Assembly (NCBI GenBank): GCA_035541215.1
Contig: DATKNV010000175.1
Coordinates: 1 to 17,379 of the forward strand
DNA: 17,379 bases
Direction: 5' to 3'
Source of the DNA: DASZHJ01 sp035541215
Lineage (GTDB): Bacteria; Pseudomonadota; Alphaproteobacteria; ATCC43930; CGMCC-115725
The translations under genes and the position numbers were made by a program. Positions 6,602 through 13,240 of this stretch are shown here, in pieces. Each line of letters begins with the position of its first letter. The stretch's first letter is position 1. A model generated the notes under the pieces. It did no database searches and was not told the origin of the DNA. It was given only the letters and a program-made list of their open reading frames with translations.

Positions 6602-6724
6602 TCACTCGATCGCGTAGGCGGCGCGGCTGAGGAAGGCGGGCGGAACCGTCGGTCCCATGCTCTTCGCGGTCTCGAGGCTCACCATGAGCTCGATGGCGGC
6701 GGGCTGCTCGATCGGGAGATCGCC
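6602..6724 (-). pseudogene. C-terminal fossil of an ABC substrate-binding protein (ABC_sub_bind type)
   Basis: Read in the frame ending at the TGA complement (6602-6604), the minus strand encodes GDLPIEQPAAIELMVSLETA, then a KSMGPTVPPAFLSRAAYAIE end. This is the highly conserved tail of PF04392-type substrate-binding proteins (D-L-P-[IV]-E-Q-P, NLKTAKALG-like and TVPPxLLxRAxxxIE). No start or upstream domain remains in this frame: beyond 6724 the similarity stops and the glycosyltransferase gene occupies the DNA in another frame. It is therefore a decayed remnant of about 40 codons, most likely left by a deletion or recombination that joined two genes. Confidence 0.7.
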
Positions 6725-8133
6725 GCTCGATCCCCCGCAGGCGCGAGACGCAGCCGGTGGAAGCGCGCGAGCACGGGCTCGATCGCGGGGAGAGCCTCGT
6801 TGATGTCGAAATGCCGCTCCGCCGCCGCGAGGCCCGCGGCGTCGAGCACGAGAATCCGCGTGCCGTGGAAGCCCCGGACGAGGAAGGAGCAGGCTCCCGA
6901 TAGGCTCAGCGCAAACGCCGCATCCGCGGCGTCCGAACAGGGCCGCTCCTCCAGCGTGAGATAGGCGAGCGCGGTCAGCACCGCCGCCAGCAGATCGCGC
7001 CGCAGGAAGCGCGGGAATTCGAGCGCGAGCGCGTCGGCGATTCCGGCCGCGAGGCGGCGGTCGAGTTCGCCGGCCGCGACGTAGGCGTCCTCCCCGCGCT
7101 TTCCTATCGCGAGCATGCTCTCATAGGCCGCCAGGAGGCGCGCCGTCACGGCTTCCTTGCTGAAGCCCGCCGCGAATTTGCGGGCGCCGTTCTCGCAGAG
7201 GCGCTCGCGCAGCGCCTCGTCCGCGAGCGCGCGGCTCAGGCATTGCGCGAGCGCCTGCGGATCGTCGATGGGGGCGAGCAGGCCGTCGACGCCGTCCGCC
7301 ACGAATTGCACGGCACCGAGCGCGCGCGTCGCGACGAGCGGCCGCCACATCGCCCAGGCCTCGGCGATCACCGTGCCGAAAGGCTCGTGCCGGCTCGGCA
7401 GGGCCACGACGTCGGCGGCCTCGATGAGCGCGCGGCGGTCGCTGCGCCAGCCGAGGAAGCGCACCCTCGCGCCGAGTCCGAGCTTCGCCGAGAGCCGCTC
7501 GTAATTGCGCCGCTCCGGCCCCTCCCCCGCGAGCCAGAGATGGACGCCGGGCAAGAGCGCGACCGCACGGAGGATCGTGTCGATCCCCTTCTTCCAATGG
7601 AGGCGCGAGAGCACGAGGACGACGGGCGCGTCCGCGGGCGTAGCGAGCGCCGCGCGCTCGACCGGCGGCGCCTCCGGGACCGTGCCGAAGGGATGGACGA
7701 GGAAGGTGCGGTGCGGCGGCGATCCCCGCTCGAGGAGGTGCCGCGTCATGTGCGGCGTGATCCCCATGAGGAAATCGGCGCGGCGGAAGCGGCGGAGAGT
7801 GTAGTAGCCGCCGAGCCAGCCCAGGACCGGGCACGGCATGCGCCGCGGCACGAAGGAGACGGCGCGCCCCATCCAGGCATGGACGAGATCGGCCTCGAGC
7901 TCCTCTGCCTGGCGCCTCACCCAGGAGCGGATGGCGCCGAGCCGCTCGAAGCGCGAGAAGGCGATCGGAAGCGCAGGGATCTCGGCGGCGGCGTAGCGCT
8001 CGAGGATGCGGGGATGCGGCCGGCAGATCACAGTCTGCTCGACGCCCTGCTCCGCGAGCGCGAGGATCGCGTCCTGCGAGAAGGTCTCGGCCCCGCCGAA
8101 GGGCGCGCCGGCTATGAGGTGCAGGATCCGCAA
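6679..8133 (-). CDS. Glycosyltransferase family 4 protein with altered C-terminus (484 aa)
   Basis: A cytoplasmic retaining GT4 enzyme that transfers a sugar from a nucleotide-sugar donor, probably for surface polysaccharide or glycolipid. The N-terminal Rossmann domain starts ILHLIAGAPFGGAE, with the glycine-rich loop. The C-terminal domain carries VVLVLSRLHWKKGIDTILRA, LAGEGPE, and the E-x7-E motif EPFGTVIAE (Glu252 and Glu260 if counted from the TTG at 8139). The GT fold should end near residue 345. About 125 more residues follow (for example RRDLLAAVLTALAYLTLEERP) that I cannot assign, and the last 15 (SRSSSPPPSSSW) are read out of frame through the ABC-protein fossil. The start is TTG at 8133, giving MRILHLIAG with GGGG 8 bases upstream; TTG 8139 is the alternative. 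It lies 141 bases downstream of phnE on the same strand. Confidence 0.85.
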   Translation of the reverse strand: MRILHLIAGAPFGGAETFSQDAILALAEQGVEQTVICRPHPRILERYAAAEIPALPIAFSRFERLGAIRSWVRRQAEELEADLVHAWMGRAVSFVPRRMPCPVLGWLGGYYTLRRFRRADFLMGITPHMTRHLLERGSPPHRTFLVHPFGTVPEAPPVERAALATPADAPVVLVLSRLHWKKGIDTILRAVALLPGVHLWLAGEGPERRNYERLSAKLGLGARVRFLGWRSDRRALIEAADVVALPSRHEPFGTVIAEAWAMWRPLVATRALGAVQFVADGVDGLLAPIDDPQALAQCLSRALADEALRERLCENGARKFAAGFSKEAVTARLLAAYESMLAIGKRGEDAYVAAGELDRRLAAGIADALALEFPRFLRRDLLAAVLTALAYLTLEERPCSDAADAAFALSLSGACSFLVRGFHGTRILVLDAAGLAAAERHFDINEALPAIEPVLARFHRLRLAPAGDRAAISRSSSPPPSSSW

Positions 8134-8274
8134 TCGCAATGCCCCGCGTTGAACGAGCGGGGCGAATTTGTGCGCTGCTGTTCTATTCGATCCTTATCGA
8201 CCTAAGCAGCGACTACCCCCTAATGAGCAGATTTATAGCTCCTAGGGGTTCTAAAGGGAAGGGCCGCGGCGCGC
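8134..8274 (-). promoter_or_regulatory. Intergenic region between phnE and the glycosyltransferase, with two inverted repeats
   Basis: An interrupted stem pairs CCCCTA (8217-8222) with TAGGGG (8243-8248) and, inside it, GAGC (8225-8228) with GCTC (8238-8241) around an AT-rich loop. A second repeat pairs GCCCCGC (8141-8147) with GCGGGGC (8157-8163). On the minus strand this second hairpin lies directly before the glycosyltransferase start and would cover its G-rich ribosome binding site. Neither stem is followed by a T-run. The region may hold a promoter or an attenuator-like control for the glycosyltransferase. Confidence 0.4.
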
Positions 8275-9090
8275 TCAGGCGAGCTTCTGGCGGAGGAGCG
8301 CGGAGAGGCGCTCGGCGAGCAGGACGAGCACGAAGGTGACGATGAGGTAGAGCGAGACTTTGCGGTAGTCGAAGAGGTTCATGTAGGTCATGAGCTGGAA
8401 GCCGATCCCGCCGGCGCCGACGAAGCCCAGCACCAGCGAGGAGCGGATGTTCTCGTCGAGCCGGTAGAGGCCGATGCCGAGGAAAGTCGGCAGCACGGAG
8501 GGCACGATGCCGTGGGTGAATATCTGGACGCGCGTCGCGCCCGCGAGTGCCAGCGCGTCGATCGGCGCCATGTCCATGTGCTCGATCGTCTCCGCGAAGA
8601 GCCGGCCGAGCATCCCGATCGAATGGACCGCGAGCGCCAAGCCGCCGGCGAAGGGCCCGAGACCCACGGCCGTCACGAAGAGGAGCGCCCAGACGAGCTC
8701 GTGCACCGCGCGGCAGAAGCCGATGATGCCGCGCGCGAGGAAATAGAGGACGCGCGAGGGCGTGACGTTGGCGGCGGCGAGCACCGCGAGCGGCACCGCG
8801 AGCACGACGCCGACGACGGTGCCGAAGATCGCGAGGTCCACGGTCTCGATGGTGGGCCAGAGCGTGTCCTCGAGATGCGAGAAGTCCGGCGGGCTCGCGC
8901 GGCGGATGAAATCCGCCATGCCGAAGAGGCCCGTGACCAGATCCTGGGGCCGCGCCTGCGCCATCCAGAAGGACTGCACGATGACCGCGATCACGAGCAG
9001 GATCAGCGAGAGGCGCGCCGCGGTGGCGAGCGATCCCGCCCAGCCGCTCGCGGGCGGAATCCGCACGCCGGTCTCGGTGCCTGCGGTCAT
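8275..9090 (-). CDS. phnE: Phosphonate-type ABC transporter permease PhnE (271 aa)
   Basis: The inner-membrane channel of an importer for phosphonate, phosphite or phosphate-like anions. The length is usual for PhnE. A first helix lies at about 26-43 (LSLILLVIAVIVQSFWM), and further helices at about 85-108, 121-148, 150-168 and 244-262. The coupling (EAA-type) loop that contacts the ATPase is at about 178-197 (DALALAGATRVQIFTHGIVP), followed by LGFVGAGGIGFQL typical of PhnE. The ATG at 9090 overlaps the phnC stop by 4 bases (ATGA), so translation is coupled; a longer frame extending into phnC is a shadow. A single permease gene implies a homodimer. Confidence 0.92.
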   Translation of the reverse strand: MTAGTETGVRIPPASGWAGSLATAARLSLILLVIAVIVQSFWMAQARPQDLVTGLFGMADFIRRASPPDFSHLEDTLWPTIETVDLAIFGTVVGVVLAVPLAVLAAANVTPSRVLYFLARGIIGFCRAVHELVWALLFVTAVGLGPFAGGLALAVHSIGMLGRLFAETIEHMDMAPIDALALAGATRVQIFTHGIVPSVLPTFLGIGLYRLDENIRSSLVLGFVGAGGIGFQLMTYMNLFDYRKVSLYLIVTFVLVLLAERLSALLRQKLA

Positions 9091-9830
9091 GCGGCGTCCT
9101 GGAGGTAGAGGTTGCGCACGGTCTCGCGCGGGAGTTCCGCAGAGGGGAGATCGAAGGCCAAGCGACCGTCGCGGATGCCGACGACGCGGTCGGCGTAGGA
9201 ATAGGCGAGCTCGACCTGGTGCAGCACGCAGAGCACCGCAAGGTTCTCCTTCTCGGCGAGGCGGCGCAGCAGGCGCATGATCTCCTCGGCGGCCTCGGGA
9301 TCGAGGCTCGCCACGGGCTCGTCCGCGAGCAGGACCCGCGGCCGCTGCGCGAGCGCCCGGGCGATCGCGACGCGCTGGGCCTGGCCGCCCGAGAGCGTGC
9401 TCGCGCGCTGCCGCCCGATCTCCGGGAGGCCGACCGCCTCGAGGTAGCGCTGCGCCGCCGCGAGCTCCTCGCGCGGTAGGCCGCCCAGGGCGGTGAACCA
9501 CGATACGTGATGGCCGAGCGAGCCCGTCGCGATGTTCGCGAGCACGCTCCGCCTCCGCACCAGGCTCGACTGCTGCGAGATCATCGCGAGCTCGAGCCGC
9601 GCGCAGCGGAGCTTCTCGCCCTCGAGCTCCGCGAGATCGGTCTCGTTCACGCGGACCTCGCCCTGCGTGGGCCTCAGCGTCCGCGCGATGCAGCGCAGCA
9701 GCGTGGTCTTCCCGCTGCCGTTGCCGCCGAGCACGATCACGAGCTCGCCGGCTCTCACCGTCAGGTCGAAGTCGGCGAGCGCGAGCTTGCCGTTCGGATA
9801 TCTGAGGGAGAGCCGGCGGACCCGGAGCAC
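9087..9830 (-). CDS. phnC: Phosphonate-type ABC transporter ATP-binding protein PhnC (247 aa)
   Basis: The cytoplasmic ATPase that powers the phn importer. All motifs are present: Walker A GGNGSGKT (35-42), Q-loop ISQQSSLV (Gln86/87), signature LSGGQAQR (146-153), Walker B VLLADEP (166-172), D-loop ASLD, and the switch His204 in VLHQVEL. The insertion GSLGHHVSWFTALGGLP between Q-loop and signature is typical of PhnC and sets it apart from other ATPases. The start is GTG at 9830, preceded by GGAGGG at good spacing and by the phnD stop 15 bases upstream. It overlaps phnE by 4 bases. Confidence 0.93.
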   Translation of the reverse strand: MLRVRRLSLRYPNGKLALADFDLTVRAGELVIVLGGNGSGKTTLLRCIARTLRPTQGEVRVNETDLAELEGEKLRCARLELAMISQQSSLVRRRSVLANIATGSLGHHVSWFTALGGLPREELAAAQRYLEAVGLPEIGRQRASTLSGGQAQRVAIARALAQRPRVLLADEPVASLDPEAAEEIMRLLRRLAEKENLAVLCVLHQVELAYSYADRVVGIRDGRLAFDLPSAELPRETVRNLYLQDAA

Positions 9831-9845
9831 CGAGGCGCCCTCCGA

Positions 9846-10757
9846 TCAGCTCAACTTCTCGAGGTCGATGTTGAGCGTCTTCACGAGATCGCGGATCGGA
9901 TCGTAGGCGGCGTCTGTCTGCGGCACGAAGCGGGTGCCGCCGAGGCCCATGATCTTGCGATCCTCGGCCGGGAGCACGGAGAGGTCGAGGGTCTGCAGCA
10001 CCTGGATGAGCCGCTTCTTGAAGCCCTCAGGCAGGTCGCCGCGGACGCTGATGGGGTCGGTCGGGATCGGATCGGACTTCCAGAGGAAGACCACGTCGCC
10101 GTCCTGGTAGTGGCCGCGCTGCTTCGCGGATTCGAGCTGCTCGCTGTTGAGCTCGCCCGCGTCGACCTTCTTGTTGTAGAGGGCCTCGAAGGAGGCGGTG
10201 TGGCTACCGGCGTAGATGCCCTTCACGTCCTTGTCGGGATCGAGCCCGGCCTTGCGCAGGCCCAGCGCCGGGAAGAGATGGCCCGAGGTCGAGGCGGGAT
10301 CGGAGAAGGCGAAGGTGTGGCCCTTGATCTCCGCCACGGTCTTGATGGGCGAGTCCTTGGGCACGATGATGCTCGCCCAGTAATTGTCGGGCTTGCCCTC
10401 GGCATTGCTGAAGGCGGCGACCGCCTCGGCCTTCGCGACCTGGTGCGCGAGCACGTAGCCCAGCGGGCCGAACTCGCCGATCTCGAGCTTGCCGTTCCGC
10501 ATCGCCTCGATCTCGGCGTTGTAGGTCGTGGTGACGAAGATCTTCACGTCGCAGCCGAGCTTTTCCGCGAGCACCTTGCCGATGTGCTCGTAGATCGGCA
10601 CGAGCTTCGCCGAGGTGTCGTAGGGCTCGACACCGAAGCGGACCTCGCCGCCATTGGGACAATCCGCCATCGGAGCGGCGAGCGCGGCCGGTATCCCCGC
10701 GCAGAGAGAGACGACGGCGCCCGCCAGCACGGGCATCCAGTGCAAGCCCTTCTTCAT
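9846..10757 (-). CDS. phnD: Phosphonate/phosphite-type periplasmic binding protein PhnD (303 aa)
   Basis: The periplasmic receptor that captures the anion for PhnE/PhnC. A signal peptide covers about residues 1-27 (Lys-Lys start, hydrophobic core, ALA cleavage). The PhnD fold is clear from TTTYNAEIEAMRNGKLEIGEFGP and from the ligand loop FSDPASTSGHLFP, whose Ser-Thr-Ser group binds the phosphonate or phosphate oxygens in family members. Asp-Ala-Gly in KKVDAGELNSE marks the second lobe. ATG 10757 is chosen because AGGAGG lies just upstream and a signal peptide follows at once; a frame from 10835 adds 26 unlike residues. First gene of the phnD-phnC-phnE operon. No C-P lyase or phosphonatase genes are in view and no Pho box was recognised, so substrate and control remain open. 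Confidence 0.92.
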   Translation of the reverse strand: MKKGLHWMPVLAGAVVSLCAGIPAALAAPMADCPNGGEVRFGVEPYDTSAKLVPIYEHIGKVLAEKLGCDVKIFVTTTYNAEIEAMRNGKLEIGEFGPLGYVLAHQVAKAEAVAAFSNAEGKPDNYWASIIVPKDSPIKTVAEIKGHTFAFSDPASTSGHLFPALGLRKAGLDPDKDVKGIYAGSHTASFEALYNKKVDAGELNSEQLESAKQRGHYQDGDVVFLWKSDPIPTDPISVRGDLPEGFKKRLIQVLQTLDLSVLPAEDRKIMGLGGTRFVPQTDAAYDPIRDLVKTLNIDLEKLS

Positions 10758-10963
10758 TGCTACCTCCTGCTGATTTCTAGCCGAGACCGGGCGGCACACG
10801 AGGCCTCCTCCGGAGGCAACCCCGCATGCGCCCACGGAGCATGCTAGGCGAGGGCCGTGGCAGGCATGTTGCGGGGAGGTGACGCTTTCTTTGCACGCGC
10901 GCCGGCGCGGCTCCTCCGAAAGGGGGAATTCCGCACGGCCTGCCAGAGCCGCAGCATGAGCGC
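10758..10963. promoter_or_regulatory. Divergent region between phnD and a PAS_5 gene
   Basis: These 206 bases hold a perfect 6-bp hairpin GCCTCC/GGAGGC (10803-10817) and two copies of the palindrome GCATGC (10824-10829 and 10839-10844), 15 bases apart and able to pair with each other. These could be operator or leader structures for phnD. I see no convincing sigma-70 boxes and no sequence like a Pho box. Confidence 0.35.
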
Positions 10964-11401
10964 GTGTCCGAGCTCGGAATCGAGAATCCGAAGCTGCGTC
11001 GGCTTTACGGCGACTGGCAGCAGCGCCGGGGCGGGCGCAGCCTGCCCGCGCGCGCAGATTTCGACGTGCTCGATCTCGAATACGTCATGGGCGATCTCAA
11101 TCTGCTGGACGTGCTGCGCGACCCCCTGCGGTTCCGCTTCCGCGTGCACGCGACGAACGCGACCTTGCGGCTCGGCTACGACCTCACGGGCAAGACGGTC
11201 GACGAATATCCCGACCCCGCCTACCGCGCGCTCGTGCAAGAGGATTACAGCGCCGTCGTAGCGTCGCGCGCGCCGCACCGCGTGCTCTACGATCCCTTCG
11301 AGACAGCCGCGCGCGTCCTGCGCTGGGAGGGTCTGATCCTCCCGCTCGGCGCCGACGGCGAGACCGTCGACATGCTGATGGCGGGGCTCGATCTCCTCTG
11401 A
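10964..11401 (+). CDS. PAS_5-family (PF07310-like) protein, first of a pair (145 aa)
   Basis: A small single-domain protein of the alphaproteobacterial PAS_5 type. Conserved features are LRRLYGDWQQRRGGRSLPAR near the N-terminus (residues 11-30), followed by an acidic patch (DFDVLDLEY), a core strand FRFRVHATNATLRLGYDLTG, and a C-terminal WEGLILPLGADGETVDMLM. In related proteins the domain is a possible ligand sensor with no output domain; the function is unknown. No signal peptide or membrane segment is seen. The start is GTG 10964; its ribosome binding site is poor and the frame stays open upstream, so the N-terminus is less certain. It converges with a second PAS_5 gene 9 bases away and diverges from phnD. 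Confidence 0.75.
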   Translation: MSELGIENPKLRRLYGDWQQRRGGRSLPARADFDVLDLEYVMGDLNLLDVLRDPLRFRFRVHATNATLRLGYDLTGKTVDEYPDPAYRALVQEDYSAVVASRAPHRVLYDPFETAARVLRWEGLILPLGADGETVDMLMAGLDLL

Positions 11402-11414
11402 GGCGGAGGCTCAG
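11398..11414. terminator. Small shared inverted repeat at the convergent gene ends
   Basis: CTGAG (11398-11402) and CTCAG (11410-11414) form a 5-bp stem with a 7-base loop that contains both stop codons. It could stall transcription from both sides, but it is short and lacks T-runs, so this is weak. Confidence 0.2.
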
Positions 11415-11914
11415 GGGAGCGGCGCTACCGGGACGTAGCGGCCGCCGCGCCAGAGCGAGACCTCGCGCGCGGCGAGCAGGCGCTCGACGCGCTCGCCATG
11501 CGCCGAAAGCGGCAGGATCAGGCTCTCGCCCATCCAGTCGCGCTCGTCGAGACGAATGGCGCCGGAGACGGCGAGCGGCCGCGCGGAGCGCGCGACCTCG
11601 AGATAGTTCGCCTCGAGGAAGGCGCGGGTCGCGGGCTCGGAGAGCTCCTCGAGCATCTTCCCCGTCATCTCCTGGCCGACCGCGCGGCAGAACGGCGTCG
11701 CCGCGAGGCGAAAGCGGAAGCGATAGCTCCCGGCATCCTCGCCGATCACGTCGATGACGGAGACGCGGCCGATCAGCGGCCTGAACTCCGCGGGATCGAT
11801 GTCCGCGCGAGCGGGCATCCGCCGCTCGCCGCGCCGTCCCTCCCAATACTCCAGGAGACCGCGGAGACCGGCGGAGCGCAGCGGAACGGGAACGGGGGAA
11901 GCGGGCTCGGACAT
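11411..11914 (-). CDS. PAS_5-family (PF07310-like) protein, second of a pair (167 aa)
   Basis: A second PAS_5-type protein with the same skeleton as its neighbour: GLRGLLEYWEGRRGERRMPAR near the start, ADIDPAEFRPLIGRVSVIDV, YRFRFRLAATPFCRAVGQEMTG, and a late GESLILPLSAHGERVERLL. It matches the family consensus (PARADIDPAEFRP) more closely than the first copy. It has an extra C-terminal strand-like end, SLWRGGRYVPVAPLP. No output domain or signal peptide is present. ATG 11914 has GAGGAG 8 bases upstream; an alternative TTG 8 codons earlier is less likely. Its promoter probably lies in the AT-rich island just upstream. Function unknown; small-molecule sensing is an inference from the fold. Confidence 0.78.
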   Translation of the reverse strand: MSEPASPVPVPLRSAGLRGLLEYWEGRRGERRMPARADIDPAEFRPLIGRVSVIDVIGEDAGSYRFRFRLAATPFCRAVGQEMTGKMLEELSEPATRAFLEANYLEVARSARPLAVSGAIRLDERDWMGESLILPLSAHGERVERLLAAREVSLWRGGRYVPVAPLP

Positions 11915-12223
11915 CAACGGACTCCTCGAGGCAGGCAAGCGGAACGGCGGACTTCTCTAAAGTACTTCTCTAAATTTTTTCTTTCCGCGCCGTAATTAAC
12001 GCAAGTATTGTATAGAATACATCAAGTATTTATCGCGAATATTTACAACATTCTCCGGGCGGTTCACCTGAGGTTAGCCATGACGGGCGGAGCGCGATCG
12101 GGCGCCGTGCCGCCGAGAAGCGGTTTGACCTAGCGTGGGGAGAAGCCTAACTTTCGCGCTCTAGCCCTGGGTGCGGGGGATCGGCAGGGGGATGCCGGAC
12201 GCAGCCGGGGCGGAGGGGGATCG
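11915..12223. promoter_or_regulatory. AT-rich regulatory island between the PAS_5 and CsgG-like genes
   Basis: This 309-base stretch has no credible gene. Its first half is sharply AT-rich, unlike the rest of the window. It holds a 10-bp direct repeat ACTTCTCTAA (11951-11960 and 11964-11973), a T-run at 11975-11980, a direct repeat CAAGTATT (12002-12009 and 12023-12030, 21 bases apart, two helix turns), and an inverted GTATT/AATAC pair (12005-12009, 12016-12020) around TATAGAATAC. These look like operator sites and a -10 region for one or both flanking divergent genes. The second half (12060-12223) is GC-rich leader with no structure I can name. Confidence 0.5.
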
Positions 12224-13240
12224 ATGCCGAGCTTTCCGGGAAAGACGCGGCAGGTGTGCCTGCTGGCCGCCGCGCTCGTCTGCTTCGCGCTAGGGGGCTG
12301 CACGGGCCCGCAGCCGGGCGGGGGCGCGGCTGAGACGGCGCCGGCTGCGAGCGCGCCGCCGCCGCTGCCGCCCATCTCGGGCCCGCGGCCCACCATCGCC
12401 GTCGGGCGGATCGATGCGATCGCGGGGCTGAGCGGCCCCTATTCCGCGGCGGCGGCGGGGCCGGGGGTCGCGGCGATGCTGAGCACCGCGCTCGAGCAGT
12501 CCGGACGCTTCGTCGTCACGGAGCGCTTCGACCTGACGCAGGTCCTGACGGAGCAGCAGCTCGCGGCGAACCGTCTCGCGCAGGGCGCGGCCGCGCCGCA
12601 GCCGGGCTCGATCGTTCCCGCGCAGTATCTCCTGATGGGCTCCGTCACGGAGCTCTCCGCGGGCGATTCCGGCTCCGGCATCGGCATCGGCGCCGTCGGC
12701 GGCAACGGCGCGCTCGGCGGGCTCTCGCTGAGCGGCCAGGAAGGCGCGGTCGCGATCGACCTCCGCCTCGTCAACACGCGGACGGCACAGGTCGAGGACG
12801 CCTTCACCGTCCGCCGCCGCCTCAGCAGCACGGGGATCGGCGTGACCGGCGGCTATCGCGGCATCGTCCTCGGCGCCAACGAGTTCTGGAGCACGCCGCT
12901 CGGCGGCGCGATGCGCCAAGTGCTCGACGAGGCGGTGGCGCGGATCGCGGCGGATGCGGCGCGCGGCGGCTGGACCGCCCTCGTCGCGGAGGCCGACGGG
13001 CGCTCGCTCGTCGTCAACGCGGGCGCCGAGACCGGGATCAAGCCCGGCGACCGCATGATCGTGGAGCGGCCGGGCAAGACGATCACGGATCCCGCGACCA
13101 ATCAGGTGCTCGCGGTCGAGATGCAGCGCATCGGCAGCCTCGTCCTCACGAGGGTCGAGGCGAAATACGCGGTCGCGACCTTCACGCCCGCCAGCAAAGA
13201 GGAGCCTCGCCGTGGCGACATCGTCAAACCCGAGAACTGA
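12224..13240 (+). CDS. CsgG/HfaB-like outer-membrane lipoprotein (338 aa)
   Basis: A lipoprotein related to CsgG, the curli secretion pore, and to HfaB. The signal peptide ends at a lipobox (ALGGC), with the lipidated Cys at residue 26. A Pro/Ala-rich linker follows to about 54. The CsgG domain runs about 57-250: TIAVGRIDAIAG, then FVVTERFDLTQVLTEQQLAANR, then AQYLLMGSVTEL and a Gly-rich segment (148-172) where the CsgG channel strands would lie, then AIDLRLVNTRTAQVEDAFTV. The C-terminal part (about 255-335) has NAGAETGIKPGDRMIV, like the small domain that ends FlgT-type proteins. The ATG at 12224 follows CGGAGGGGG. It overlaps the next gene by 29 bases, so the two proteins probably act together in the envelope. 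No curli subunit or CsgE/F homologue is seen. Confidence 0.82.
   Translation: MPSFPGKTRQVCLLAAALVCFALGGCTGPQPGGGAAETAPAASAPPPLPPISGPRPTIAVGRIDAIAGLSGPYSAAAAGPGVAAMLSTALEQSGRFVVTERFDLTQVLTEQQLAANRLAQGAAAPQPGSIVPAQYLLMGSVTELSAGDSGSGIGIGAVGGNGALGGLSLSGQEGAVAIDLRLVNTRTAQVEDAFTVRRRLSSTGIGVTGGYRGIVLGANEFWSTPLGGAMRQVLDEAVARIAADAARGGWTALVAEADGRSLVVNAGAETGIKPGDRMIVERPGKTITDPATNQVLAVEMQRIGSLVLTRVEAKYAVATFTPASKEEPRRGDIVKPEN

Noticed and set aside
9507..10847. 446-codon plus-strand frame opposite phnC and phnD
   Set aside because: Antisense to a complete ABC ATPase and a binding protein with all family motifs.
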